Part shown: positions 34,245-43,417 of the stretch, piece by piece
How the letters are laid out: each line of letters begins with the position of its first letter
Numbering within the stretch: the first letter of the stretch is position 1
DNA from: Paradesertivirga sp965650335
GTDB taxonomy: Bacteria; Bacteroidota; Bacteroidia; Sphingobacteriales; Sphingobacteriaceae
Reading direction: 5' to 3'
Assembly: GCA_965650335.1 (NCBI GenBank)
Contig: CBFGOI010000003.1
Span: 1-64,000 of the forward strand
DNA: 64,000 bases
Position numbers and translations under genes: made by a program
Notes under the pieces: generated by a model
Database searches by the model: none
Seen by the model: only the letters and a program-made list of their open reading frames with translations
What the model was told of the DNA's origin: nothing

Positions 34245-36002
34245 TTATGAAGCTACAGGTAGCGAGAAGCAAAACCGGCTTCCCTCGCCAATTGCGCTTT
34301 CTACCCATATTCTCCCGCTTTGGGCTTCTATAAAATCTTTTGAAATAGCCAAGCCTAATCCCGTTCCAGACTTATTTTTCCCGTCTGTTGGTACTTGAAA
34401 ATACTTGTCAAACAACCTTTTTTGATATTGCTCTTCAATTCCTTTTCCAAAATCTTTCACAGAAAACTCTATCATGGTCCCGCTTGGCTTGATTTGTATA
34501 GTCACCTTTCCTTTTTCAGAACTATATCTCATTGCATTTGACAGGAAATTTATGAGCACCCAAGTAGTTTTTTCTATGTCAGCAGTTACTTTAGGCAGAT
34601 TAGGTACACTAAAACACTCAATCTGGATTTGTTTTTGATCTGCTTGAAATTTTACAGCATTTATGGCATAATCTACTATTTTATCCGGGTCTGCAGCCAT
34701 AAAGCTCAGCTGGATGTTCCCTGTTTCTACCTGTGACAGATCAAGAAGTTCGCTTGTGATTTTTAATAGTCGTTGTGTATCATCCTCAATATGTTCTACC
34801 AGTTCTTTCTGCTCATGATTCAGCTCACCAACTCGTTCGTCTTTAAGGAGCTTGATGCTCATTTTAATTGATGATATAGGTGTTTTTAATTCATGAGATA
34901 CTGTAGCTATAAAATTAGTTTTGGCTTCATCCAGTTCTTTAAACTGCGTGATGTTTTTAAGGATGTAAACTTTCCCTGCAGAGTTTCCCGATTTAATTAC
35001 TGCATTATCCGTATTTGATTCCTCTAGATTGGGAATCAGTATTTCTCTGCTTTCTAACTGAAAATATGATTCTTTGCCGTTCGCATATATCGTTAGTGGT
35101 TTTCTAGCATTTTGAAGCTCAAGGATACTCTTTAATAGATTATTCCTTTGAGAAAGCTCTAATGCATTTAACCCAACTATATTATTCTCATCCAGGTTTA
35201 GCACCTGTTCCGCGATTGGGTTTACAAAAAGAATCTCATTATTTTCATTAAGACCGATTATGGCATCCTCCATTTGCTCGATAATGGCTTCAATTCGTAG
35301 TTTTTCGGATTTTAATGTAGCCAGATTAGTGCTCTCCCATTCATCCAGGCGCGTAGCCATTTCGTTAAATGCTTTGGCTATATCAGAAAATTCATCATTT
35401 CCTTCAAAATACAGATGTTGCTTATAATTTTTATGGGTAATTTCTTTTATCCCGGCTTTTAACTCATTCAATGGATTGGCAATAAACCCCGGAAAGTTTA
35501 CAATGAAACTGAATAAGACAAGAAAGCTAAAGGCTGCTGCAAAGCTCATATACATCGTTGCTTTCTTAACCGATTTTTGAGCGGCTGCATTTTTTCGTAC
35601 GATTGCATCAATATTAAGTTTTTCAATAAAATTTAAATTCATGCGTATATGCTTCAATGCCTGTTCTTTTTGGATAAGAGGGCTCGCAGGAGAAATTAAC
35701 AGTGTAAAAGCATCTTTTAATCGCAATACCGCTTCTCTTTCACCAGCTTCTGTGATGTTATTTTCTTCCAGTTGAAGATGATTATTAAAAGTGTTAGATG
35801 CTTCACTGGAGAGAGGGAGACTGTTATTATCCAAGATATCTCTCATCGCCCTGGTGAAATTCAGCGTCTCATAATTATCCTTAAGAATAACCCGGGCACT
35901 TAAGGAAATTTCATTTAGATAGAATAAAGAGACCGCGCCAAAAAAAAGAACGATGGCGAATAAGAATCCGAAGCCCAGCCGGAGCTTTGTTTTTATTTTC
36001 AT
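34245..36002 (-). CDS. Membrane histidine kinase paired with KdpD-like protein
   Basis: 585 residues: membrane helices at about 8-28 and 152-172, a HAMP linker to 225, a PAS-type domain (about 235-335, ENNEILFVNPIAEQVL), a HisKA helix with the phosphorylated His in ATVSHELKTPISS, and an ATPase domain with N (NFLSNAMRYS), G1 (DFGKGI) and G2 (GTGLGLAIS) boxes. Its start overlaps the end of the KdpD-like gene by 4 bp (ATGA), so both are made together. In E. coli the kinase and the KdpD sensor are one chain; here they are two. The likely output is control of the kdp operon. Confidence 0.85.
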   Translation of the reverse strand: MKIKTKLRLGFGFLFAIVLFFGAVSLFYLNEISLSARVILKDNYETLNFTRAMRDILDNNSLPLSSEASNTFNNHLQLEENNITEAGEREAVLRLKDAFTLLISPASPLIQKEQALKHIRMNLNFIEKLNIDAIVRKNAAAQKSVKKATMYMSFAAAFSFLVLFSFIVNFPGFIANPLNELKAGIKEITHKNYKQHLYFEGNDEFSDIAKAFNEMATRLDEWESTNLATLKSEKLRIEAIIEQMEDAIIGLNENNEILFVNPIAEQVLNLDENNIVGLNALELSQRNNLLKSILELQNARKPLTIYANGKESYFQLESREILIPNLEESNTDNAVIKSGNSAGKVYILKNITQFKELDEAKTNFIATVSHELKTPISSIKMSIKLLKDERVGELNHEQKELVEHIEDDTQRLLKITSELLDLSQVETGNIQLSFMAADPDKIVDYAINAVKFQADQKQIQIECFSVPNLPKVTADIEKTTWVLINFLSNAMRYSSEKGKVTIQIKPSGTMIEFSVKDFGKGIEEQYQKRLFDKYFQVPTDGKNKSGTGLGLAISKDFIEAQSGRIWVESAIGEGSRFCFSLPVAS

Positions 36003-37126
36003 GATAATATTACTAAATCTGTTTCTGTAGCCGCTATTTTATGCAGCAGCTGATTAAAAATTGCAGTCCTTAGAATAACTTGAAATAAGTTCAAATGTGG
36101 CTTGCCAATGCAAATAGTAGTAATTTCTTTCTCAACCGCTACTTGCATAATCGTTTTGGTGATATCGTCGTTTTTAATTTTTATTACTTCGGCTCCAAGT
36201 TCCGTAGCAAGTTTAAAATTATTGATCAAATGACGTTGTTTATCTAACTTAATTCTGTCAAGACTTTCGCTACTACTTTGAACATATAATACAATCCATG
36301 GAGAACGATAATACGATGCTAGTCTTGCGGTCTTTCGAATCACGACTTTTGCCGTTTCGGAATTAGACGAGATACAAGCAAGGAACCGCTCTGGACGAAG
36401 TTTTACCTGTTTTGGTATCTCAATATCTATTTTTCTTTCTACCTGATGTGCTACTTCCTTTAGGGCCAGCTCACGTAATTGAAGAATTTTATCTGATTGG
36501 AAAAAGTTGTTTAACGCTTGCTGGACTTTACTTTTGTCGTAAATTTTACCCTCTTTAAGGCGGGTAACCAATTCATCGGCCGTTAAATCTATATTTACAA
36601 TTTCGTCTGCCAGTTCTAGTATCTTATCGGGGATACGTTCGGTGATTGAAACCCGGGTAATTTTTTCTGCTTCTTCATTAATGCTCTCCAAGTGCTGAAT
36701 GTTTACAGCTGATATCACACTGATTCCAGCCTCTAGTATATCCCATACATCCTGCCAGCGTTTGCTATTTTTACTACCCTCTACATTGGTATGAGCTAGT
36801 TCGTCAATAATTACAACTTCGGGATGGCGACTGAGTATGCTCTGAACATCCATCTCTTCCAGTTCTTTGCCTTTGTAAAATATTTTTCTTCTCGGGATTA
36901 AAGGAAGTCCTGACAAAAGGGAATGCGTTTCAGAACGGTTATGTGTTTCTATATAGCCAATCTGAATATCAATACCGTTACGCAGTAACGTATGCGCTTC
37001 CTGTAACATACGATAGGTTTTACCAACCCCAGCGATCATGCCGATGTATATTTTAAGTTTTCCGCGTCTGGATTTTTTTACCAGGCTCAAGAAATTCTTT
37101 ACAGAATCGTTATTCGTTGCTTCCAT
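35999..37126 (-). CDS. kdpD: KdpD N-terminal sensor protein (no kinase part)
   Basis: 375 residues that match only the cytoplasmic N-terminal half of KdpD: the KdpD domain (about 20-230) with Walker A GMIAGVGKTYRM and VVIIDELAHTNVEGS, then a Usp-like domain (about 245-375). The four membrane helices, GAF and kinase parts of classical KdpD are absent; a separate kinase follows. It is expected to sense potassium or turgor through nucleotide or c-di-AMP binding to the Usp domain. It lies 17 bp after kdpC. Confidence 0.85.
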   Translation of the reverse strand: MEATNNDSVKNFLSLVKKSRRGKLKIYIGMIAGVGKTYRMLQEAHTLLRNGIDIQIGYIETHNRSETHSLLSGLPLIPRRKIFYKGKELEEMDVQSILSRHPEVVIIDELAHTNVEGSKNSKRWQDVWDILEAGISVISAVNIQHLESINEEAEKITRVSITERIPDKILELADEIVNIDLTADELVTRLKEGKIYDKSKVQQALNNFFQSDKILQLRELALKEVAHQVERKIDIEIPKQVKLRPERFLACISSNSETAKVVIRKTARLASYYRSPWIVLYVQSSSESLDRIKLDKQRHLINNFKLATELGAEVIKIKNDDITKTIMQVAVEKEITTICIGKPHLNLFQVILRTAIFNQLLHKIAATETDLVILS

Positions 37127-37143
37127 TTTATAGAAGTATATTA

Positions 37144-37707
37144 TTATTTCATTTCGTCTAAAGCAAGATTAAGCTCTAAAACGTTCACAGACGAAGGTCC
37201 GAATAAGCCCATTAATGGCTTCCTAGTATTTTTTTCAACAAGCTCCTTAATTTGTTGCGCATCTAAATTTCGATTAGCGGCAACACGTTTTACCTGAATG
37301 TCGGCAGCCTCCACAGAGATATTGGGATCTAACCCGCTGCCAGATGCTGTTACCATATCAGCTGGAATTTGATATTTGTGAAGATAGGGGTGATATTTTA
37401 ACAAGGTATCTATCCTTTCACCAACTTCAGTTAAATAATCCGGATTTGATGGCCCCTTATTTGAACCTGCCGAACCAGCAGCATTATAGCCAATCGCAGA
37501 GGGTCTTCCCCAGAAATATTGGGCGCTTGTAAACGATTGACCTATTAAAGCGTAACCCACAACTTTGCCATCTTTCATTATTTTTTCTCCCCCGCCCTTT
37601 CCTTTCGAAAATTTACCTGCAAAAGCAACTGCCAGAGGATAAATTACACATAACAGCACCAGAAGTACCAGCGTAAGTCGTATAGATTGTAAAATGTATT
37701 TTTTCAT
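37144..37707 (-). CDS. kdpC: KdpC, potassium ATPase subunit
   Basis: 187 residues with one N-terminal membrane helix (LVLLVLLCVIYPLAVAFA) and the periplasmic domain with GQSFTSAQYFWGRPSA, SGSGLDPNIS and the NLDAQQIKELVEKNT helix, all typical of KdpC. It lies between kdpB and kdpD with gaps of 11 and 17 bp. Confidence 0.95.
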   Translation of the reverse strand: MKKYILQSIRLTLVLLVLLCVIYPLAVAFAGKFSKGKGGGEKIMKDGKVVGYALIGQSFTSAQYFWGRPSAIGYNAAGSAGSNKGPSNPDYLTEVGERIDTLLKYHPYLHKYQIPADMVTASGSGLDPNISVEAADIQVKRVAANRNLDAQQIKELVEKNTRKPLMGLFGPSSVNVLELNLALDEMK

Positions 37708-37718
37708 GAATTCTATAT

Positions 37719-39752
37719 TTAAACAAATAAGCCAACTGCCAAATCAATAACCTTGATTCCGATAAAGGGAGCTACTACGCCGCCAATACCATAAATGAAC
37801 AAATTTCGTCTAAGCAAGGCTGTAGCACCTATGGGCTTGTAAGCCACCCCTTTTAAAGCAAGCGGAATTAGGATCGGAATTATGATAGCATTGAAAATTA
37901 CTGCCGAAAGGATAGCACTTTCCGGCGTGTGCAGCCCCATAATATTAAGGCTTTGCAACGCTGGGATTGAAGCGATGAACAAAGCAGGAACGATCGCAAA
38001 ATATTTGGCCACGTCGTTTGCAATAGAGAATGTTGTGAGCGTGCCCCTGGTGATTAGTAACTGTTTTCCAATTTCAACTATTTCAATCAGTTTAGTAGGG
38101 TCATTATCCAAATCGACCATGTTACCTGCTTCTTTCGCTGCCTGAGTTCCGCTGTTCATAGCTACACCTACATCTGCCTGCGCAAGTGCGGGGGCATCAT
38201 TGGTGCCATCACCCATCATGGCGACGAGTTTTCCAAGAGCCTGCTCACTTTTGATATAGTTCATTTTATCTTCTGGTGTTGCTTCTGCGATAAAATCGTC
38301 TACTCCGGCTTTTTCAGCAATATACTTTGCCGTTAATGGGTTATCTCCGGTAACCATTACCGTTTTAACCCCCATTTTACGGAGACGTTCAAAACGTTCG
38401 CTAATGCCAGGCTTAATAATGTCCTGTAATTCGATTACTCCCAGAGCTCTTTCATTTTCTGATACCACCAGCGGTGTACCGCCGTTTCTGGCAATCGCTT
38501 TCGCCTGGTCTTCAATATCATCTGGAAAAATATTTCCAGCTTTTTGAACAATGTTTCGAATTGAATCTACAGCCCCTTTTCTGATTCGTATTCCATCGGG
38601 CATATTGATTCCGCTGGACCGGGTTTCGGCAGTAAATCTGATAAATTCTGAATTAGCATGGGCCACAAGTACTACGTTTGGATCTTGGGTCAAAGCCAAT
38701 TCAATAATGGATTTCCCTTCAGGAGTTTCATCAGACAGCGAACTTAAAACGCATGCATTTGAAAAGCTTTGCATAACCACACCAACAGCAGGATAAAAAT
38801 TAGTTGCTTTCCTGTTTCCAATTGTAATGGTTCCGGTTTTATCTAGTAATAGCACGTCAATATCTCCTGCTGTTTCTACCGCCTTACCCGATTTCGTAAT
38901 TACATTGGCACGTAATGCCCTGTCCATACCTGCAATGCCAATCGCCGAAAGCAAACCGCCAATGGTGGTTGGAATAAGACATACAAATAGCGAAATAAGT
39001 GCTGCTATGGTAATGGGCGTATTTGCATAGTCGGCAAAGGGCTTTAGCGTTATACACACTATTATAAATACGATGGTAAAGCTAGCTAGTAAAATAGTTA
39101 ATGCAATTTCGTTTGGTGTTTTTTGACGTGAGGCGCCTTCTACCAAAGCAATCATTTTATCCAAAAAACTCTCGCCGGGCTCAGTAGTCACCATCACCTT
39201 AATTTGATCTGAAAGTACTTTGGTTCCACCTGTTACAGATGATTTATCACCACCCGACTCGCGGATAACCGGAGCTGATTCTCCGGTTATGGCAGATTCA
39301 TCGATCGTTGCGATTCCTACTACAATCTCACCATCTGCAGGTATAATATCTCCGGCTTCGCAGAAAAAAACATCCCCTTTTTTTAGTTGGCTTGATGAAC
39401 GGGTTTCAATTGTGCCATTAACCAATACAACCTTCGCTGGTGTATCTTCGCGGGTTTTTCTTAAACTGTCAGCCTGCGCTCTGCCTCTGGCTTCAGCTAT
39501 TGCTTCGGCAAAGTTGGCAAAAAGTAATGTTAGCAGTAAAATAAGGAAGATGAAAAAGTTATATATGGGAGAGCCCTGGCCACTGTGATTAATAGAATAG
39601 AATGTAACATAAGCCATAATGAGTGTCCCGATTTCTACCGTAAACATCACAGGGTTTTTAATCATCACCCTTGGATCCAGTTTAGTGAACGATTGTGACA
39701 GTGCGGTTTGCACCAGAGCTGGCTCAAATAATTTATTTGATTGAGGTTTCAT
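37719..39752 (-). CDS. kdpB: KdpB, P-type potassium ATPase catalytic subunit
   Basis: 677 residues. The phosphorylated Asp is in LLLDKTGTIT; TGES (AITGESAPV) is the dephosphorylation loop; MVTGDNPLTA and MMGDGTNDAPAL form the hinge and Mg site. It couples ATP hydrolysis to K+ uptake through KdpA. It begins immediately (0 bp) after the kdpA stop. Confidence 0.97.
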   Translation of the reverse strand: MKPQSNKLFEPALVQTALSQSFTKLDPRVMIKNPVMFTVEIGTLIMAYVTFYSINHSGQGSPIYNFFIFLILLLTLLFANFAEAIAEARGRAQADSLRKTREDTPAKVVLVNGTIETRSSSQLKKGDVFFCEAGDIIPADGEIVVGIATIDESAITGESAPVIRESGGDKSSVTGGTKVLSDQIKVMVTTEPGESFLDKMIALVEGASRQKTPNEIALTILLASFTIVFIIVCITLKPFADYANTPITIAALISLFVCLIPTTIGGLLSAIGIAGMDRALRANVITKSGKAVETAGDIDVLLLDKTGTITIGNRKATNFYPAVGVVMQSFSNACVLSSLSDETPEGKSIIELALTQDPNVVLVAHANSEFIRFTAETRSSGINMPDGIRIRKGAVDSIRNIVQKAGNIFPDDIEDQAKAIARNGGTPLVVSENERALGVIELQDIIKPGISERFERLRKMGVKTVMVTGDNPLTAKYIAEKAGVDDFIAEATPEDKMNYIKSEQALGKLVAMMGDGTNDAPALAQADVGVAMNSGTQAAKEAGNMVDLDNDPTKLIEIVEIGKQLLITRGTLTTFSIANDVAKYFAIVPALFIASIPALQSLNIMGLHTPESAILSAVIFNAIIIPILIPLALKGVAYKPIGATALLRRNLFIYGIGGVVAPFIGIKVIDLAVGLFV

Positions 39753-41474
39753 TTACTTATTAATAAGGGTAAAGTATTCGGCTATCGGACCTAAAGCCAA
39801 TGCCGGGAAATAAGAAAGAGCATTAAGTAGAGCTATCACGGCAAATGTCATGAGAGCGAAAGTCATGGTATCGGTTCTTAGAGTGCCCGCTGATTCCGGA
39901 ATGAATTTTTTAGAAGCCAGCAGTCCGGCAATAGCCACAGGACCAATAATTGGAAGAAAGCGGCCAAGTATTAACACAAACCCTGTTAAAACATTCCAGA
40001 AAATATTGTTATCCCCCAGACCTTCAAAACCGGAACCATTATTTGCATTAGACGATGTGACTTCATAAAGCATTTCCGAAAAGCCGTGAAAACCAGGATT
40101 ATTTAACCAATTAGCAGGCCTAATTGTCCATGTAGCATCTCCGTAATGCTTAAAAACAAAGCTTGCCAAGGCTGTACCCGCCAGTATTAAAAACGGACTA
40201 AGCAGGGTAACAATAGCAGCAATCTTCACTTCCCTTGCTTCAACCTTATGGCCCAGAAACTCTGGTGTACGGCCAACCATCAAACCTGAAATAAATACTG
40301 CGATTATGAGGTAAATGAAGTAGTTTAAGATGCCCACCCCGCAGCCACCATAGAACGAGTTAATCATCATCCCCAATAATTGCCACAATCCGGTAAGGGG
40401 CATAGTACTATCGTGCATACCATTGACAGAGCCGGTAGAAATTACGGTTGTAATGGTACTCCAGTAAGCAGTAGCCATCGGGCCAAAGCGCACCTCTTTG
40501 CCCTCCATCGCTCCGGTTGCCTGAGAGATTTGCATTTTACTGATAGCTGGATTACCCCTTAATTCGCTGCTGATAGTTGGAATAAGTAAAAGAAGAAATC
40601 CAATGGTCATTATTCCAAAAATCGTATAGGCAAGTTTCTTTCTGCGGATAAAGCATCCAAACGCGAGAACCATGGCAATGGGAATAATCATTTGCGAAAT
40701 AGCCTCTACCATATCAGTAAGGTAATTCGGATTCTCAAACGGATGAGTTGAGTTGGCACCAAACCAGCCACCTCCGTTTGTCCCTAAGTGCTTTATGGCA
40801 ATCATTGCGGCAGCCGGACCTCTCGATACGTTTATCGTATCGCCCTGCATCGATATGAATTGATCTTTCCCCTCATAGCTTGATGGTGTTCCATTAAAGG
40901 CCAGTATGATGGCTATAACTAAGGACAAGGGGAGGAGCAGGCGGGTAATGGATTTGATAAAATATTCCCAGAAGTTACCTAATGTAGTAGTTGTTTTATC
41001 GCGAAAGGCTTTGAAGAATATAACTGCTGATGCGATTCCGGTAGCTGCACTAACGAAATGGAGAAACATTATTACAAAGTGCTGGGTAAGATAACTTACT
41101 CCAGATTCTCCCGAATAATGCTGCAAATTACAGTTCGCCACGAAGCTAATAATTGTATTAAAGGAGAGATCGGGTGTCATTCCGGGATTGCCATCCGGGT
41201 TGAGCGGTAATTTATCCTGATAAAGAAGGACAAAGAAGCCATACACCAGCCAAACAGAGTTGATAGTAAGCATAGCTTTGAGCTGCTGCTTCCAATTCAT
41301 TTGCTCTCTGGGGTTAATTCCCGAAAGTTTATAGATGCTCCTTTCCACGGGATTTAGAAAGTCTGTCCAGGTCTTTTCTCCTGCAAATACCTTTGCAAGA
41401 TATTTACTTAGAGGAATAGCAATTAGCAGCGTAAGCAGATAGGTAGCAATAATTCCCAGTAATTCTGTGTTCAT
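39753..41474 (-). CDS. kdpA: KdpA, potassium-selective subunit
   Basis: 573 residues, about ten membrane helices with the four selectivity-filter regions of the channel-like fold (for example SFVANCNLQHYSGE, LGTNGGGWFGANSTHPFENP, SVNGMHDSTMPL, TSSNANNGSGFEGL). Normal length for the family. Confidence 0.97.
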   Translation of the reverse strand: MNTELLGIIATYLLTLLIAIPLSKYLAKVFAGEKTWTDFLNPVERSIYKLSGINPREQMNWKQQLKAMLTINSVWLVYGFFVLLYQDKLPLNPDGNPGMTPDLSFNTIISFVANCNLQHYSGESGVSYLTQHFVIMFLHFVSAATGIASAVIFFKAFRDKTTTTLGNFWEYFIKSITRLLLPLSLVIAIILAFNGTPSSYEGKDQFISMQGDTINVSRGPAAAMIAIKHLGTNGGGWFGANSTHPFENPNYLTDMVEAISQMIIPIAMVLAFGCFIRRKKLAYTIFGIMTIGFLLLLIPTISSELRGNPAISKMQISQATGAMEGKEVRFGPMATAYWSTITTVISTGSVNGMHDSTMPLTGLWQLLGMMINSFYGGCGVGILNYFIYLIIAVFISGLMVGRTPEFLGHKVEAREVKIAAIVTLLSPFLILAGTALASFVFKHYGDATWTIRPANWLNNPGFHGFSEMLYEVTSSNANNGSGFEGLGDNNIFWNVLTGFVLILGRFLPIIGPVAIAGLLASKKFIPESAGTLRTDTMTFALMTFAVIALLNALSYFPALALGPIAEYFTLINK

Positions 41475-41482
41475 AGCTTGAA

Positions 41483-41560
41483 TTAAAATTTTTCAGGTTT
41501 AAGCAGGACGTATATCATGTACACGAAGACTGCAACTGCGATAATGAATAATGCGATCAT
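41483..41560 (-). CDS. kdpF: KdpF, 25-residue potassium ATPase stabilising peptide
   Basis: Reads MIALFIIAVAVFVYMIYVLL then KPEKF. One membrane helix and a short basic tail ending in KPE(K/R)F is the usual KdpF pattern. It stands 8 bp before kdpA, the standard place. Confidence 0.9.
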   Translation of the reverse strand: MIALFIIAVAVFVYMIYVLLKPEKF

Positions 41561-41563
41561 GAT

Positions 41564-41647
41564 TTAGATTTTTTCGAACCAGTCAATGGATTTAAAAAAT
41601 AGCCACATACAAAGAAACAGGGCGAGGGAGAGAAGTATTACCAGCAT
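41564..41647 (-). CDS. 27-residue membrane peptide upstream of kdpF
   Basis: A complete frame MLVILLSLALFLCMWLFFKS plus IDWFEKI, ending 3 bp before the kdpF ATG. One hydrophobic helix. It is the first reading frame after the predicted sigma-54 start site (about 41660), so it should be the first product of the kdp transcript. I know no named kdp peptide in this position. Confidence 0.5.
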   Translation of the reverse strand: MLVILLSLALFLCMWLFFKSIDWFEKI

Positions 41648-41671
41648 ATCTTGATTGTTTTCACCAACAAG

Positions 41672-41686
41672 GCTACTTCAATGCCA
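41672..41686 (-). promoter_or_regulatory. Sigma-54-like promoter of the kdp operon
   Basis: Minus strand TGGCAT (41686-41681) and, 10 nt after GG, GC (41673-41672), inside TGGCATTGAAGTAGCC; consensus TGGCAY-N5-TTGCW. The -24 part is perfect, the -12 part keeps GC only. An NtrC-type activator is encoded next door, in agreement. Confidence 0.5.
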
Positions 41687-41760
41687 GAATACTGTTATTT
41701 TCGTAATCGATTAATGTACAGTCGTTTATAATAACTGCACAAAACAATGAGGGCTAATAA

Positions 41761-41797
41761 ACAAAGAAACCCTTCCATTTTGGAAGGGTTTCTTTGT
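41761..41797. terminator. Strong terminator after the NtrC-type gene
   Basis: acaaagaaacccttcca (41761-41777) and its exact complement (41781-41797) enclose ttt: a 17-bp perfect stem with T-rich ends on both strands. It separates the activator gene from the kdp operon on the same strand. Confidence 0.85.
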
Positions 41798-41821
41798 CAA
41801 TATGGAGTGGTATAGCGGTGC

Positions 41822-43153
41822 TTATATCCTGAACTCTTCTATTTTACGATATAAGGTAGTGAGTCCAATTCCCATAAGTCGGGCTGCTTCAGTTTTGTTA
41901 CCGCCAGTATATTTTAAGATACGCTGAATATGCAGTTTTTCTATTGCTGCCAATTCAAATGTATTTTCAGGTAGCGGCGAGCTTTCATCAAATTCAAACG
42001 GTAACACATTCAACGACAAAGCCGGGGCATCCGAGAGGATTAGAGCTCTTTCGATCACATTCTTTAACTCCCTGATATTGCCTTTCCAAGTATGACTTTT
42101 AAGCTTGGACAAAAAATATTCATCAACTGCAGGAACTGGTTTGTTTAGCTTCTGAGCAAATTGTTGAATATAATATTTGACTAATTGAGGTATATCTTCG
42201 GTGCGATTGTTCAAAGATGGGAGTTGAATAATGAATACAGACAACCTGTAAAAAAGATCTTCCCTGAAATGTCCTGCCTTGATTTCTTCCTGTAAATTTC
42301 GGTTGGTTGCTGCGATTATCCTTACATCCGTCCTGGTTGTTTTTGTATCCCCAACTTTGATAAATGCCCCGTCTTCAAGCACTCGCAATAATTTGGCTTG
42401 CAAATCGACACTCATTTCACCAATCTCATCGAGAAAGATCGTACCATGATCAGCCTCTTCAAACAATCCTTTTTTATCCTTCAAGGCACCAGTAAAAGCT
42501 CCCGCTTTATATCCGAATAATTCACTTTCAAGAATATCTTTCCCAAAAGCACTGCAATTAACTGCGACAAAGCTTTGATCTTTCCGTTTGCTGCTTTGAT
42601 GAATCGCCTGCGCAAAAATCTCTTTTCCTGTACCAGTTTCGCCCAGTAGCAAAACAGTAGTATCTGTGCGGGCAACTTTCTGAGCTAAATCTTTCGCGTG
42701 CAGTATGGCTTCAGATTTCCCAATTATAACGTCAAATCCGTAGCGTTTTTCAAGCTTTTGTTCGAGCTGATGAACTTTCTGTTGAAGCAATGCCTTATCC
42801 ATTGCCCTGGCAACTAAAGGAATAATTTTATCATTATCATCTCCTTTCGTGATATAATCGAATGCACCATTTTTTATCGCTTGTACGCCATCAGGAATAT
42901 TACCGAATGCTGTGAGATTTATTACTTCGGTTGCGGGGCTCAATTGGCGGATCTTTATCACCAATTCTACCCCGTTACAATCGGGTAGCTTTACATCACT
43001 AAGAACTACAGGGATATCTTCTTTTTCTAAAAGCTTAAGTCCAGACTTTCCATCTTTCGCCTGATAAACTTTATAGCCCTCAAGCTCGAGAATTCTGGAA
43101 ATTAGCGAGCGAAGACGCTCTTCATCGTCTATAATTAGAATCTTTTTGATGAT
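41822..43153 (-). CDS. NtrC-type sigma-54 response regulator; no standard start codon
   Basis: The frame is open from 43159 (TAA at 43162-43160) and encodes a full response regulator: KKILIIDDEERL with the acidic pair, phospho-acceptor in VVLSDVKLPD, then T (NLTAFG) and K (YITKGD); an AAA+ domain with GETGTGKE and the sigma-54 contact loop GAFTGA; and a Fis-type HTH (NKTEAARLMGIGLTTLYRKI). But no ATG, GTG or TTG precedes residue 64; the earliest is a TTG at 42964, which would delete the phosphorylation site. The expected start falls on ATC-ATC at 43153-43148, so I list 43153 as the probable 5' end. It probably activates kdp. Confidence 0.8.
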   Translation of the reverse strand: MIKKILIIDDEERLRSLISRILELEGYKVYQAKDGKSGLKLLEKEDIPVVLSDVKLPDCNGVELVIKIRQLSPATEVINLTAFGNIPDGVQAIKNGAFDYITKGDDNDKIIPLVARAMDKALLQQKVHQLEQKLEKRYGFDVIIGKSEAILHAKDLAQKVARTDTTVLLLGETGTGKEIFAQAIHQSSKRKDQSFVAVNCSAFGKDILESELFGYKAGAFTGALKDKKGLFEEADHGTIFLDEIGEMSVDLQAKLLRVLEDGAFIKVGDTKTTRTDVRIIAATNRNLQEEIKAGHFREDLFYRLSVFIIQLPSLNNRTEDIPQLVKYYIQQFAQKLNKPVPAVDEYFLSKLKSHTWKGNIRELKNVIERALILSDAPALSLNVLPFEFDESSPLPENTFELAAIEKLHIQRILKYTGGNKTEAARLMGIGLTTLYRKIEEFRI

Positions 43154-43346
43154 AAATTTTTAAACAAATAACGGGTAAAATAATGCCTCGAGCAAACTAA
43201 ATATGCTGACGGGGGCTGAGAACACTTAATTGGAGTAATTTTGTTTATGGAAGAATGCCGACTGATTCCCATCCTACATTGCGGGCAGATTGTTGCTAAC
43301 GATAAATTATAACTTCTAAAAAGAAAATTATGCTATTTACGGTTGT

Positions 43347-43408
43347 AAATTATATAAAACTCTCTCAAAATTATATAAAGTCATAAATAACAATTCTTTA
43401 TATATTTG
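43347..43408 (+). promoter_or_regulatory. Direct repeats and -7 box before the metal-efflux operon
   Basis: aaattatataaa occurs at 43347-43358 and again at 43368-43379, 21 bp apart (two helical turns). The box TATATTTG (43401-43408) fits TAnnTTTG perfectly, but no TTTG stands at -33; the second repeat lies there. Transcription would start about 43414-43416, only 2-4 nt before the ATG at 43418. Confidence 0.5.
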
Positions 43409-43417
43409 CTTTTGTAA

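Noticed and set aside
34204..34398. Plus-strand 64-codon frame at the kinase 3' end
   Set aside because: It mostly overlaps the GTGLGLAIS-containing end of the histidine kinase on the opposite strand.
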